Assembly: GCF_006517175.1 (NCBI RefSeq)
Contig: NZ_CP041186.1
Span: 1,949,001 to 2,013,000, forward strand
Direction: 5' to 3'
Source: Persicimonas caeni
GTDB lineage: Bacteria > Myxococcota_A > Bradymonadia > Bradymonadales > Bradymonadaceae
DNA: 64,000 nt
Part shown: positions 33,767 through 44,666 of the stretch, one piece after another
How the letters are laid out: every line of letters begins with the position of its first letter
Numbering within the stretch: the first letter of the stretch is position 1
Notes under the pieces: model-generated
What the model saw: only the letters and a program-made list of their open reading frames with translations
Told to the model about the DNA's origin: nothing
The model's database searches: none
Made by a program: the position numbers and the translations under genes

Positions 33767-35377
33767 ATGCAATACACGATGATGAAGCGCTGCCTGATGT
33801 GGACATTGTGGGCCCTGTTGGCCGCGAGCACATTCGGCTGCGAGTCGAAACAACCTGCGGACACCAAAGAACAACCTGCAAACACCAAAGAAGGTGAGAC
33901 CAAGACCGCCGAGCACTCGCCCGACAACGGCGAATGGTGCAAGGGCCACGGCCTCCCCGAGTCCCACTGCACCAAGTGTCACCCCGAGCTCATCGACAAA
34001 TTCAAGGCCAAGGGCGACTGGTGCAAAGAGCACGGCTTCCCCGAGTCCGCCTGTCCCACCTGCAACCCGATGGACCCGCCCGGCGCTACTGAGACTGCCG
34101 AGCATTCCCCAACCAACGGCGAATGGTGCAAGGGCCACGGCCTCCCCGAGTCCCACTGCACCAAATGCCACCCCGAGCTCATCGACAAGTTCAAGGCCAA
34201 GGGCGACTGGTGCAAAGAGCACGGCTTCCCCGAGTCCGCCTGCCCCACCTGCAACCCGATGGACCCGCCCGGCGCTACTGAGACTGCCGGTATCGCGCCC
34301 ATCCCCGGGATCGAACCGGGCACCCAGATCATCTTCAAGCAAGACGATCACGAGCAGGCCGTCGGCATCGAGACGGTCCCGGCCAAGAAGGTGCCCGTCG
34401 GCCTCGGCACCCGCGCCCCGGCGCGTATCGAGTTCGACCGCAATCAGCTCGCCGACGTGCGCGCGGCGGTGCCCGGCATCGTGCGCGAGGTGTTGGTCGA
34501 CCTCGGCCAAGAGGTCGACGAGGGCACGCCCCTCTTCGTGCTGGAGAGCGCACGGGTGGGCGAAGTTCAGGCGAAGGTCCGCGCGGCCTCCGAGGAGTTG
34601 AAGACCGCCCGCGCCAACCTCGAGCGGCAGAAGAAACTATTCGAAAAGGGACTCTCCGCGGAGCGCAAAGTCGAAGTCGCCGAGCGTGACTTCCAGGAGG
34701 CCAAGGCCCGCGTCAGCTCGCTCAGAAGCTCGCTGCGCCTCGCCGGGGGCTCCGGAAGCTCGAGCACCGGTCGCTACACCATCCGCGCGCCCATCGCCGG
34801 CACCATCGTCGACCGCCCCGGCGTGGTCGGCGCGTTCGCCACCGAGGAGACCTCGCTGGCCACCGTCGCCGACACCTCCAAAATGTGGGCGATGCTCGAC
34901 GTCGCCGAGGGCGACAGCTTCGCCCTCGAGAACGGCCAGCCGGTCACCCTCGCCGTCGACGGCGCCACCGGTCGCAAGTTCGACGGTCAGGTCACCTGGA
35001 TCTCCCCGCAAGTCGACCCGCGCACCCGCACTGTCAAAGTGCGCGCCGAGATCGACAACGCCGACGGCAAGCTGCGCGCCAACCAATTCGCGCGCGCCGA
35101 GATCGGCATCGCCCCCGACAAAAAGGGCGTGGTCGTGCCCAAAGAGGCCATCCAGAGCCTCGAGGACGGCACGGTCGTCTTTGTTCGAAAGAAGCAGGGC
35201 CAATACGAGCCGCGCATCGTCGAAGCAGGCCGCAGCGACGGCGACGTCGTCCAGGTGCGCGGCAACCTTCGGGTCGGCGAGCCGGTGGTCACCACCGGTG
35301 CGTTCATCCTGAAGACCGAATTGAGCAGGGACAGCATCGGCGCAGGCTGCTGTGAAGTGCCCGGCCAGTCTGACTAA
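33767..35377 (+). CDS. Periplasmic adaptor (CusB/HlyD type) with duplicated Cys/His module
   Basis: The 536-aa membrane-fusion protein starts at 33767 with AGGAG and overlaps nothing; an in-frame start upstream would lie inside the TolC gene. A lipobox (TFGC) anchors it. Residues 49-174 are two near-identical 63-residue copies, each with two modules of type WCKGHGLPESHCTKC and WCKEHGFPESACPTC: four Cys/His modules before the usual adaptor. The rest has lipoyl/coiled-coil and beta-barrel regions (VPGIVREVLVDLGQEVDEGT, RAPIAGTIVDRPG) linking the pump to the channel. The extra modules probably bind metal before delivery. Two CTKCH also fit the c-heme motif, though spacing and context favour metal. 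Confidence 0.88.
   Translation: MQYTMMKRCLMWTLWALLAASTFGCESKQPADTKEQPANTKEGETKTAEHSPDNGEWCKGHGLPESHCTKCHPELIDKFKAKGDWCKEHGFPESACPTCNPMDPPGATETAEHSPTNGEWCKGHGLPESHCTKCHPELIDKFKAKGDWCKEHGFPESACPTCNPMDPPGATETAGIAPIPGIEPGTQIIFKQDDHEQAVGIETVPAKKVPVGLGTRAPARIEFDRNQLADVRAAVPGIVREVLVDLGQEVDEGTPLFVLESARVGEVQAKVRAASEELKTARANLERQKKLFEKGLSAERKVEVAERDFQEAKARVSSLRSSLRLAGGSGSSSTGRYTIRAPIAGTIVDRPGVVGAFATEETSLATVADTSKMWAMLDVAEGDSFALENGQPVTLAVDGATGRKFDGQVTWISPQVDPRTRTVKVRAEIDNADGKLRANQFARAEIGIAPDKKGVVVPKEAIQSLEDGTVVFVRKKQGQYEPRIVEAGRSDGDVVQVRGNLRVGEPVVTTGAFILKTELSRDSIGAGCCEVPGQSD
33911..34288 (+). repeat. Tandem duplication of 189 bp inside the adaptor gene
   Basis: Two copies, 33911-34099 and 34100-34288, differ at only about ten positions, mostly in the first 20 bases and at third codon positions. 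The identity at DNA level indicates a recent duplication or gene conversion. Confidence 0.85.
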
Positions 35378-35388
35378 GGGGGGAATCT

Positions 35389-38498
<3,110 letters not shown>

Positions 38499-38499
<1 letters not shown>

Positions 38500-38619
38500 C
38501 GGATGGACTAATGGCGCTAGTCGCGGATGAGGTGATGATAGGCGAATCGCCGAGCGAATCTGAGTGATGATGGGCGGATGCGGTGGTTGGTTCGATGACG
38601 GTGGTCGTAGCAACACGGA
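38499..38619 (+). repeat. Dispersed repeat family C, copy 1
   Basis: About 120 bp starting inside the TAG stop of the RND gene. It is nearly identical to 38889-39008 over the first 91 bp (differences near GGACT/GAACT and TAGTC/TAATC), with weaker similarity to the end. Two inverted relatives lie at 39010-39083 and 40320-40393. Shared cores are GTGATGATAGGCGAAT and AGTGATGATGGGCGGATG. Confidence 0.75.
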
Positions 38620-38753
38620 TGCCAGCCGGCTTCGATTCTGGACGCTTGTTGCAGCGACCGTGAAGAACCGTATCGCCTCGTGAAAAGTGATCATATAGAG
38701 CGAATAGCGTGAAAAACCATCAGTACATTCACGGAAGACTTTCGCGATATTTG

Positions 38754-38880
38754 TTCGGTGCGGGGGCATCTTGCCCTCGCCTGCGAGAGCTCGAAGCACT
38801 CGCACCGATAGCGCGCGACTTGTTCGGTGCGGGGGCATCTTGCCCTCGCCTGCGAGAGCTGGAAGCACTCGCACCGAAAG
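38754..38880 (+). repeat. 69-bp structured repeat, two copies (array 1)
   Basis: Two units with a 69-bp period start at 38754 and 38823. Each opens TTCGGTGCG and closes CGCACCGA, which pair, and encloses hairpins GGGCA-TCT-TGCCC and CTCG-CCTG-CGAG. The same unit in reverse orientation forms the array at 52228-52519. A short open frame across the copies reads the same peptide twice but has no ribosome-binding site. The whole array sits between the two direct copies of repeat family C. Confidence 0.8.
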
Positions 38881-38888
38881 ACGAAGGC

Positions 38889-39008
38889 GCGGATGAACTA
38901 ATGGCGCTAATCGCGGACGAGGTGATGATAGGCGAATCGCCGAGCGAATCTGAGTGATGATGGGCGGATGCGGTGGTTGCTTCGATGGAGCTCGTCGTAG
39001 CAACGCGG
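38889..39008 (+). repeat. Dispersed repeat family C, copy 2
   Basis: Direct copy of 38499-38619 (see there). With 39010-39083 it forms a close inverted pair, so the two copies could fold into one long hairpin. Confidence 0.75.
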
Positions 39009-39009
39009 C

Positions 39010-39083
39010 CATCCGCGCCATCATCACCCAAATCCGTGCCGGAATTCGCCTATCATCACCCTATCCGCGCTCAGCTCCATCCG
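39010..39083 (-). repeat. Dispersed repeat family C, copy 3 (inverted)
   Basis: The reverse complement matches the family core (GGATGGAGCTGAGCGCGGAT, GTGATGATAGGCGAAT, GTGATGATGG) but has CCGGCACGGATTTGG where copies 1-2 have CGCCGAGCGAATCTG. Copy 4 shares this variant, so the family has two subtypes. The stretch 39084-39244 before the next gene shows nothing further. Confidence 0.7.
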
Positions 39084-39244
39084 ATGCATCTGATAAATCC
39101 GCGAAATCCGCCCCCCGGTCTTCCACGTCCCCCACACGTCTGCTATCGTGGGCCTACTTCAAACAAATGCCGCGGCGAGTTGGCGGGAGCCTCACCTAGC
39201 GATCACCCGCCCTCGAGCTGCGCCTCGACCGATGGAGAGCACCG

Positions 39245-40069
39245 ATGCGTCAGGTCCCGCAGAATGAATTCTTCTCGTCGTACAAGCTTCCCCCGTCGCG
39301 CTTTGGCTGGGCGGCCAGGCGCGCCAAGACGGCCGCTCAGGAGCAAGGCGAGCCGGCGTCGATCGTCGGTTGCGCCGACGAGATCGTCCAGATGTGCAAG
39401 CGCCACACCGACATGCGCCGCCAACGCATGTTGGCCAAGCGGACCAAGGTCGACCCGGCCGTAGCTGCCAGCGACAACGACCTGGACCGCTGCTTCTCGA
39501 ATTTCGTGGAGCGCATCGAGATGGAGCTCGACGACTGGGGCCCCGACTCGCCTCGCGGGCAGGCCGCCGGGCGCATGCTCGACGGCCCGCTGCACATGGA
39601 GGTCTTCTCGGTCACCAACGCCACCCGCGAGGAGCAAGAGGCGATCACCCGCGTCATCCTCAACGACCTCGCCGCCCACCACACCGCCGACATCCAGACA
39701 TGCGGCCTCGAGGCGCTCTTCGAGCTGCTCGAGGAGAAGTTCGCGACCTTCTGTGAGCAGATGAGCGTGCAGGCCGAGCGCGCAGCCGTGCCGACCTACG
39801 CCCAACTCCAGGAGTTGGAGGCCGAGATCCAGGCGAAGGTCGTCGAGCTCGTCAATCGGGTCAATGGACGGTATCCGACGGCGTCCCGGGCCGACCTCGT
39901 CGGGCGCTCGGCGGTGTTGGGGCCGTTCGCCATCCAAAACGACCGCGCCGCCGCGTTCTACAAACAGAACCGAAACGCGGGCGTGCTGCCCGACATCGAC
40001 CCGGACACCGGCGAGAACGTCACCGACCCCGTCCCCACCGACGACGACCACGAGCCCGAACCCGCCTGA
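39245..40069 (+). CDS. Hypothetical helical protein bracketed by inverted repeats
   Basis: The 274-aa soluble protein starts at 39245 after GGAGAGCACC. It is mostly helical with acidic heptads (residues 90-115 and 135-205), and ends in an acidic, Pro-rich tail (DPVPTDDDHEPEPA). No known motif; residues RTKVDPAVAAS and TREEQEAITRVIL have no recognised match. It is flanked by copies of repeat family C in inverted orientation (38889-39008 plus; 40320-40393 minus). Whether the protein and repeats travel together is unknown. Similar in type to the helical proteins at 26249-26977 and 56225-56974. Confidence 0.65.
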   Translation: MRQVPQNEFFSSYKLPPSRFGWAARRAKTAAQEQGEPASIVGCADEIVQMCKRHTDMRRQRMLAKRTKVDPAVAASDNDLDRCFSNFVERIEMELDDWGPDSPRGQAAGRMLDGPLHMEVFSVTNATREEQEAITRVILNDLAAHHTADIQTCGLEALFELLEEKFATFCEQMSVQAERAAVPTYAQLQELEAEIQAKVVELVNRVNGRYPTASRADLVGRSAVLGPFAIQNDRAAAFYKQNRNAGVLPDIDPDTGENVTDPVPTDDDHEPEPA

Positions 40070-40093
40070 GCCGATAGCACCGGCGTCCAAATC

Positions 40094-40147
40094 GTTCCAG
40101 AACGCCCTACCGAGGGGGGGTCCCCCCCTCCAAAAGCGTTCTGGAAC
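40094..40147. repeat. Perfect palindromic element
   Basis: GTTCCAGAACGC (40094-40105) and GCGTTCTGGAAC (40136-40147) are perfect 12-bp inverted repeats. The centre, GAGGGGGGG-TCCCCCCCTC, is itself almost palindromic. Without a T-run it is not a typical terminator, though it lies 24 bp after the helical ORF. Confidence 0.75.
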
Positions 40148-40167
40148 CCGAATTTTGTCGCAGCGAC

Positions 40168-40246
40168 GCACCAAGAAAGGGTTTGCTAACGCCGCCGCGC
40201 GCCTTCGAAAGCGCCCGGAGAACGTTCGCAAACCCTTTTTTGGTGC
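40168..40246. repeat. Long inverted repeat with GCAAACCCTT arms
   Basis: GCACCAAGAAAGGGTTTGCTAACG and CGTTCGCAAACCCTTTTTTGGTGC pair over about 22 of 24 positions around a 31-base loop. It directly follows the palindrome at 40094-40147. Confidence 0.7.
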
Positions 40247-40319
40247 TCGAATGACGGCCTCGCGGCGTTTCGAAACGTTCGAACAAGGGGGGCAAGACAG
40301 CGCCGATGGGCGCCGATAG

Positions 40320-40393
40320 GCGCCATCATCACCCAAATCCGTGCCGGAATTCGCCTATCATCATCCTATCCGCGCTCAGCGCCATCCGATTCA
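40320..40393 (-). repeat. Dispersed repeat family C, copy 4 (inverted)
   Basis: Same subtype as copy 3, including the CCATCCGAT...CATCTGAT tail. It ends about 18 bp before the stop of the cytochrome c'-like gene. Confidence 0.7.
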
Positions 40394-40410
40394 TCTGATA
40401 CATCCCCCGA

Positions 40411-40977
40411 CTATTTGCCGGCTTCGGAGGAGCCGAACTTCAGGTTGGGGTAGGGATTGTACTCGGGGATACGCACGTCGATGAACGCGTGCTTCGTCTC
40501 GGCGTGGCAGCTATTGCAGCCGTCGACCACCGCCTTGTACTGCTTCTCGAACTCTTCCTGGTTCTTGGCGGCGACCGCCTCTTCGATCCCCTCGAGACGG
40601 TTGGTGACGTGCATGTTGACCCGGTCGACCACGTCGACGCCGGCTTCCTGCGGGTCCGACTCCTCCAAGATTTCGACGAGCTCTTCGATCTCGTGGGTCT
40701 GATATTTGACCATCTCGGCGTCGTTGGCCTTGCCGGCAAACCAAATCGCCGACCAGCGCCGCTGCAGCTCGTACATCTTATTGCCCAGATGCACGTCGTG
40801 GTGCTCATCTTCGCCCTCGGCCGCATGCTCGCCGTGCTCGCCATCGGTGCCCGGCTCGGCCTGTTGTTGCGCGGGGCCGACTGCCTTGGCGCCCTCGGAT
40901 TCTTGCGTCTCTTTGTCGCAACCGAAGGCCAGTAAGGCGAGCGCCACCAACAGCACGGGCAGCGTGTAGTTCTTCAT
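40411..40977 (-). CDS. Cytochrome c'-like monoheme lipoprotein
   Basis: The 188-aa protein begins with MKNYTLPVLL and a lipobox ending in Cys20, so it is a periplasmic lipoprotein. An acidic His/Glu linker (41-64) precedes a four-helix region (65-150) and a C-terminal CNSCH heme-binding motif (154-158) followed by HAFIDVRIP. A helical bundle with a C-terminal CXXCH is the layout of class II c-type cytochromes (c'), which bind NO or carry electrons. A further upstream ATG (41004) is possible. The closest neighbour is the large lipoprotein gene, 101 bp upstream on the same strand, perhaps in one transcript. Confidence 0.75.
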   Translation of the reverse strand: MKNYTLPVLLVALALLAFGCDKETQESEGAKAVGPAQQQAEPGTDGEHGEHAAEGEDEHHDVHLGNKMYELQRRWSAIWFAGKANDAEMVKYQTHEIEELVEILEESDPQEAGVDVVDRVNMHVTNRLEGIEEAVAAKNQEEFEKQYKAVVDGCNSCHAETKHAFIDVRIPEYNPYPNLKFGSSEAGK

Positions 40978-41078
40978 AACGTTGTCGGCCTTGAATCGGT
41001 CCATCACTTCCGAATCCTGTCGATGTTTGGGTGGTCTTATTTTGCTATGCCGTACCACAAACGAAGCATAAGGACATC

Positions 41079-43157
41079 TTAACGCTCGTCGTAGAAATAC
41101 CCGAGGATGCCGTCCATCCCCTGCGGCGCGCCCTCGTGGGTCCACGACAACGCGTTGGTCGTGGGCATCGCCTCGCCCCGGGGCTCGCCGGCCGTGCCGC
41201 GGCCCTCTTCTTCGTCTTTGGCGCTATAGACCGGGTGATGACCCACCGCCAGCACACCGTTGGGCGTGCCCCACACGTCGGTGATCTCGGTGACGCCACC
41301 GCCCTCGCCGGTCTCCCAGTCCCACTCGCCGGTGACGAGCGTGCTGTAGACGATATCGCTCAAATCTGCGTTGTAGGCGCGCACGAACCGGTTCCACTGC
41401 CCGATGCCCTCGCCCACGCCCGGCATCTTCTGGAAGGCGTCGTTCGTCGTGATCGTGCGCCGGCCGCGACAACTCACGTATACCCGCCCGTCGAGGTCGA
41501 CGCGCACGCGGTTGCAGCGGGTGGTGTTCAGGTCTTGCCAGCCCGCGTTGGGGTTGGGCTGCCCCTCCAGGTGCGGCTTGTCCGCCCCGAAAGTCGGCGC
41601 GTCCTCGCGGGCGCCCTCGTTGAGCTCGGCGACGTAGGTCGCGTTCGTCAATGTTCCGTCGGCCAGGGCGAGTTTGCCGAGCCACGAGATATGGATATTG
41701 CCGTTCGTGCCGGTGAATTGGCGCTGGAAGCCGGTGAAGTCGGGGTTGGCCGCGATGTCCGCGCCATTCCACAGGTTATAGGTGTTGTTGCCGTGGGCGC
41801 GCGCTAACACCACGACCTTGTCGCCGGCGTAGTCGATGGCCACCCCGTCGACGTATTGGTCGGGCGAGGAGTTCTGGTCGGTCTCGGTGTAGAGGCGCGA
41901 CCACCACTTGAGCTCGCCGTCGGACTCCATGGCCACCAGGGCCGGCTCGAAGTCGGGGTTGCCGCCGGGAAGCTTCGACTGGGTGCTGTAGCCGAAGTAG
42001 ATATCGCCCGTGCGCCGGTCGATGGCGATGCCGCCGCGCCTCTGGGTCGGCTTGTCGCTCGTGCGATAGCCGGTGTACCCGGGCCCGCCGGGGCAATCGC
42101 CGCCGGGCACGCACGGCCCCGAGAAGTAGTAGTCGTCGGGGAACGCCCCCTGGCGCGTCTCGCCGTTGCCGTCGTCGGCGACGAGCTCGTAGTCCTCCTG
42201 GGTTTTGGAGCGAAGCGAGCCCATACGTCCCGCCTTGAGGACGACCGCGCTCTCGTTGATCGTGCCGTCGAAGGTGTCCGCGGGCCCGTAGAATTCGCCG
42301 TCGGCGTGCCAATGCGCCGGCCAGTGATTGACGACGTCGGGCTCGCCGTCGGCGGTCAGCCGGCGAATGTCGGCCCAGTCGAAGTCGTACTCCGCGCCGC
42401 GCCCGTAGACGACCTTGCCGTCGGAGCCGACGTCCCACGGCTGGATCTCCTGGAACGCCGACACGCCCTCGAAGCCCGACGCGCGCCGCGGCTCGCAGAC
42501 GATATCGCGCGACCACGCCACGTCCGTGGGCACGCCGTCGACGAAATTGCCGTCGAGCTTGGCGATGTAGTAGCCCATCTGGGAGGTGTCGCCCACCTCT
42601 CGGTTACCCGAGATGTAGATATCGCCCGTCGCGGTGCCCGGGACCTCGGTGGAGCGAATGCGAAAGACGTCGGCCGCCGTCCCCTGCGGAAAGTGCACCA
42701 CGCGCAGCACCTCGGTGAGGTCGGCGCTGACGTGGGCGAGGAACGCGACCTGACCGTCGGCCGACGAGTTCATCCCGCCGGTGCCCAGCTCGATCGTCTC
42801 GGTCCCCGCGGGGATCCAATCGGTATTGTCGCTCGCCCCGCCCAGCAAAAACGTCCCGTCGGAGAGGCGGTGAATGGCGTTGAGCTTCTCGTGGCCCACC
42901 CCGCCCAGGTAGCTGACCGAGTCGTCGGAGCCCACCGGCGAGTTGTCGGCCGTACCGGCGTCGTGTTGTGTACCGGCGTCGTGCTGTGTACCGGCGTCGT
43001 GTCCCGTGCTCCCGTCGGGCGAGCTCGACGCGTCGCCATCCTCGCCAAGGCCGCCGCCGTTGCTCGACGAGTCCGAGCACCCCGTGAGCGCGAGGCTTGC
43101 GACGGCGAGGAGGCAGAAGAGTCGGCGGGTACGGGGTCCGGGATTCTTGTATTTCAT
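41079..43157 (-). CDS. Large hypothetical lipoprotein with propeller-like repeats
   Basis: The 692-aa protein has an N-terminal signal with lipobox ALTGC and a linker of three DAGTQH-type units encoded by nearly identical 18-bp repeats. The body contains repeated LxxDGxFLLGG, ISGN, GDIYFGY and GRVYVSC elements like the blades of a secreted beta-propeller (SBBP-like). Two Cys pairs may be disulfides (CVPGGDC, CEPRR). AGGAG stands 9 bases before the ATG at 43157. A structured ~200-bp repeat (43187-43389) lies just upstream, in the region expected to hold its promoter. Function unknown; a surface binding or matrix role is plausible. Confidence 0.75.
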   Translation of the reverse strand: MKYKNPGPRTRRLFCLLAVASLALTGCSDSSSNGGGLGEDGDASSSPDGSTGHDAGTQHDAGTQHDAGTADNSPVGSDDSVSYLGGVGHEKLNAIHRLSDGTFLLGGASDNTDWIPAGTETIELGTGGMNSSADGQVAFLAHVSADLTEVLRVVHFPQGTAADVFRIRSTEVPGTATGDIYISGNREVGDTSQMGYYIAKLDGNFVDGVPTDVAWSRDIVCEPRRASGFEGVSAFQEIQPWDVGSDGKVVYGRGAEYDFDWADIRRLTADGEPDVVNHWPAHWHADGEFYGPADTFDGTINESAVVLKAGRMGSLRSKTQEDYELVADDGNGETRQGAFPDDYYFSGPCVPGGDCPGGPGYTGYRTSDKPTQRRGGIAIDRRTGDIYFGYSTQSKLPGGNPDFEPALVAMESDGELKWWSRLYTETDQNSSPDQYVDGVAIDYAGDKVVVLARAHGNNTYNLWNGADIAANPDFTGFQRQFTGTNGNIHISWLGKLALADGTLTNATYVAELNEGAREDAPTFGADKPHLEGQPNPNAGWQDLNTTRCNRVRVDLDGRVYVSCRGRRTITTNDAFQKMPGVGEGIGQWNRFVRAYNADLSDIVYSTLVTGEWDWETGEGGGVTEITDVWGTPNGVLAVGHHPVYSAKDEEEGRGTAGEPRGEAMPTTNALSWTHEGAPQGMDGILGYFYDER

Positions 43158-43186
43158 TTTGGATTGCTCCTGTTGGTATTTGTGGT

Positions 43187-43389
43187 GGCCTTGCAGAGGT
43201 GTGGCCTCAACCCCTCCGCCCTTCGGGCACCTCCCCTACGGCAGACTGCGCCGTGGGGAGGAAATGGTTGCCTCAACAAACACATGTGATGATTGGGGCA
43301 ACCATTCGCCCCCCACGGCCGATGTTGCAGGCCGAAGGGGGGCAGCCGCCGCAAGCGGCGGGGGGTTGATGCCCCAACTCTGCAAGGCC
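43187..43389. repeat. ~205-bp multi-hairpin intergenic element, copy 1 (family B)
   Basis: The ends pair perfectly: GGCCTTGCAGA (43187) with TCTGCAAGGCC (to 43389). Inside are AACCCCTCCGCC paired loosely with GGCGGGGGGTT, hairpin CCTCCCC-T-ACGGC with GCCGT-GGGGAGG, hairpin AATGGTTGCC with GGCAACCATT, and hairpin CCGC-CGCAAG-CGG. Copy 2 at 62254-62465 has the same plan with different bases in two stems. No T-run and no ORF with a ribosome-binding site. Confidence 0.85.
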
Positions 43390-43404
43390 TACAATATCCC
43401 CCCC

Positions 43405-44547
43405 TCAAAACGGCTGATCCTGACTCACCGTCAAATCCTGACTGATCGCAAACAACTCATCATCCCGGCTGACCAACCGCGGCCCGTGGCCGACGACCTC
43501 GCCCAGGGGCATCGGCACCACCTGACGGCCGCGCAGGCTCATCGCCACGTCGTCGACCCCGTCGGGCAGCTCGGTCTCGCCGAGCACGACCTTGACCGCC
43601 CCACGGGCAAAGCGCGCCGCCAAGATATTGTCGAACGCCGAGGGCGGGCCCCCGCGGGCCAGGTGGCCGATGACGTTGTTGCGCACGCTCATCGGGTGGC
43701 CCAGCACCTCGTGGATGCGCTCGCTCTGGGCGATATACTTGGCCAGATGCTCCCCGTAGCGCTCGTCGCCGCTCGCCTTTTTGACCCCCTCGGCCATCAC
43801 GATGATGAAGTAGCGGTAGTCGCCCTCGAGCGCGGCCACGCAGCGGCCGACGACCGCTCTCGGGTCGTAGGTCTCGGCGATCTCCGGAATCAGGATGGTC
43901 GAGGCGCCCGCGGCGATGCCGGCCGACAGGGCCAGCCAACCGCTGGCGTTGCCCATGACCTCCAGGATGACCGCGCGGCGGTGGCTCTCGACGGTGTCGC
44001 GGATCTTGCGCAACGCGTCGACCGTGTTGCCCACGGCGGTGTCGTAGCCGATGGTGTAGTCGGTGCCGTAGATATCGTTGTCGATGGTCGCCGGGATGCC
44101 CACCACCTTGAGCGAACGGCCGAATTTGGCCCGGTAGGCCTCGGCGATGGCGTGGGCGCCGCGATACGAGCCGTCGCCGCCGATGACGACCAACCCGGAG
44201 ACCTCGAGCTGATACAGGTTGACCGCGGCGACGTCCAAGAACGCCTCGCGCGCCTCGCGACGCTCCTCGGCGTCGGGCGCGTCGGGGTCGGCCGGCAACA
44301 GCTCGGGCACCCGCCCGGTGCCGATGCAGGTGCCCCCACGATTCAGGATGTCGCGCAACTCACGGCGCTGCACGTCGACGTCCATGCTCGCCTCCAGACG
44401 CCCGGCGAGCCCGCGAAAGCCGTTGTTGAACAGGATGATCTCGTGGTCGGGGTCGCGCCGCTTCGTCGAGCGGAACACCCCTCGAATGGCCGCATTCATG
44501 CCGGGGGCGTCCCCGCCGCTGGTCACGATCGCGATTTTTTTGCCCAT
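43405..44547 (-). CDS. pfkA: ATP-dependent 6-phosphofructokinase
   Basis: The 380-aa enzyme phosphorylates fructose 6-phosphate, the committed step of glycolysis. Signatures: TSGGDAPGMNAAIR (10-22), GGDGSYRGA (123-131; the Gly after Asp marks ATP rather than pyrophosphate use), and PATIDNDIYGTDYTIGYDTA with catalytic Asp156 and Asp158. MAEGVKKASGDERYG and HLARGGPPSAFD complete the active site. It is slightly longer than the E. coli enzyme (320 aa), with inserts around residues 85-105. Single gene on the minus strand. Confidence 0.95.
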   Translation of the reverse strand: MGKKIAIVTSGGDAPGMNAAIRGVFRSTKRRDPDHEIILFNNGFRGLAGRLEASMDVDVQRRELRDILNRGGTCIGTGRVPELLPADPDAPDAEERREAREAFLDVAAVNLYQLEVSGLVVIGGDGSYRGAHAIAEAYRAKFGRSLKVVGIPATIDNDIYGTDYTIGYDTAVGNTVDALRKIRDTVESHRRAVILEVMGNASGWLALSAGIAAGASTILIPEIAETYDPRAVVGRCVAALEGDYRYFIIVMAEGVKKASGDERYGEHLAKYIAQSERIHEVLGHPMSVRNNVIGHLARGGPPSAFDNILAARFARGAVKVVLGETELPDGVDDVAMSLRGRQVVPMPLGEVVGHGPRLVSRDDELFAISQDLTVSQDQPF

Positions 44548-44666
44548 CGTACTGCCTCGGTTTGTTCTTCAGTTATGCGCCGTCTCGGCGAACCGGAACG
44601 CGCACCCTAACCAAAGCAGCGCCGAGATTGCAATCCGGCGACGGAAGTGACAGGACCAAGGGCAGT

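Noticed and set aside
33911-34288. CTKCH motifs in the adaptor as c-type heme sites
   Set aside because: They sit in a regular Cys/His metal-binding-like module with extra Cys pairs, and no cytochrome fold surrounds them; kept only as an alternative.
38709-38957. Short open frame of 82 codons across the repeats
   Set aside because: Its sequence is made of two copies of the 69-bp unit and a repeat-C copy, with no ribosome-binding site and no independent evidence of coding.
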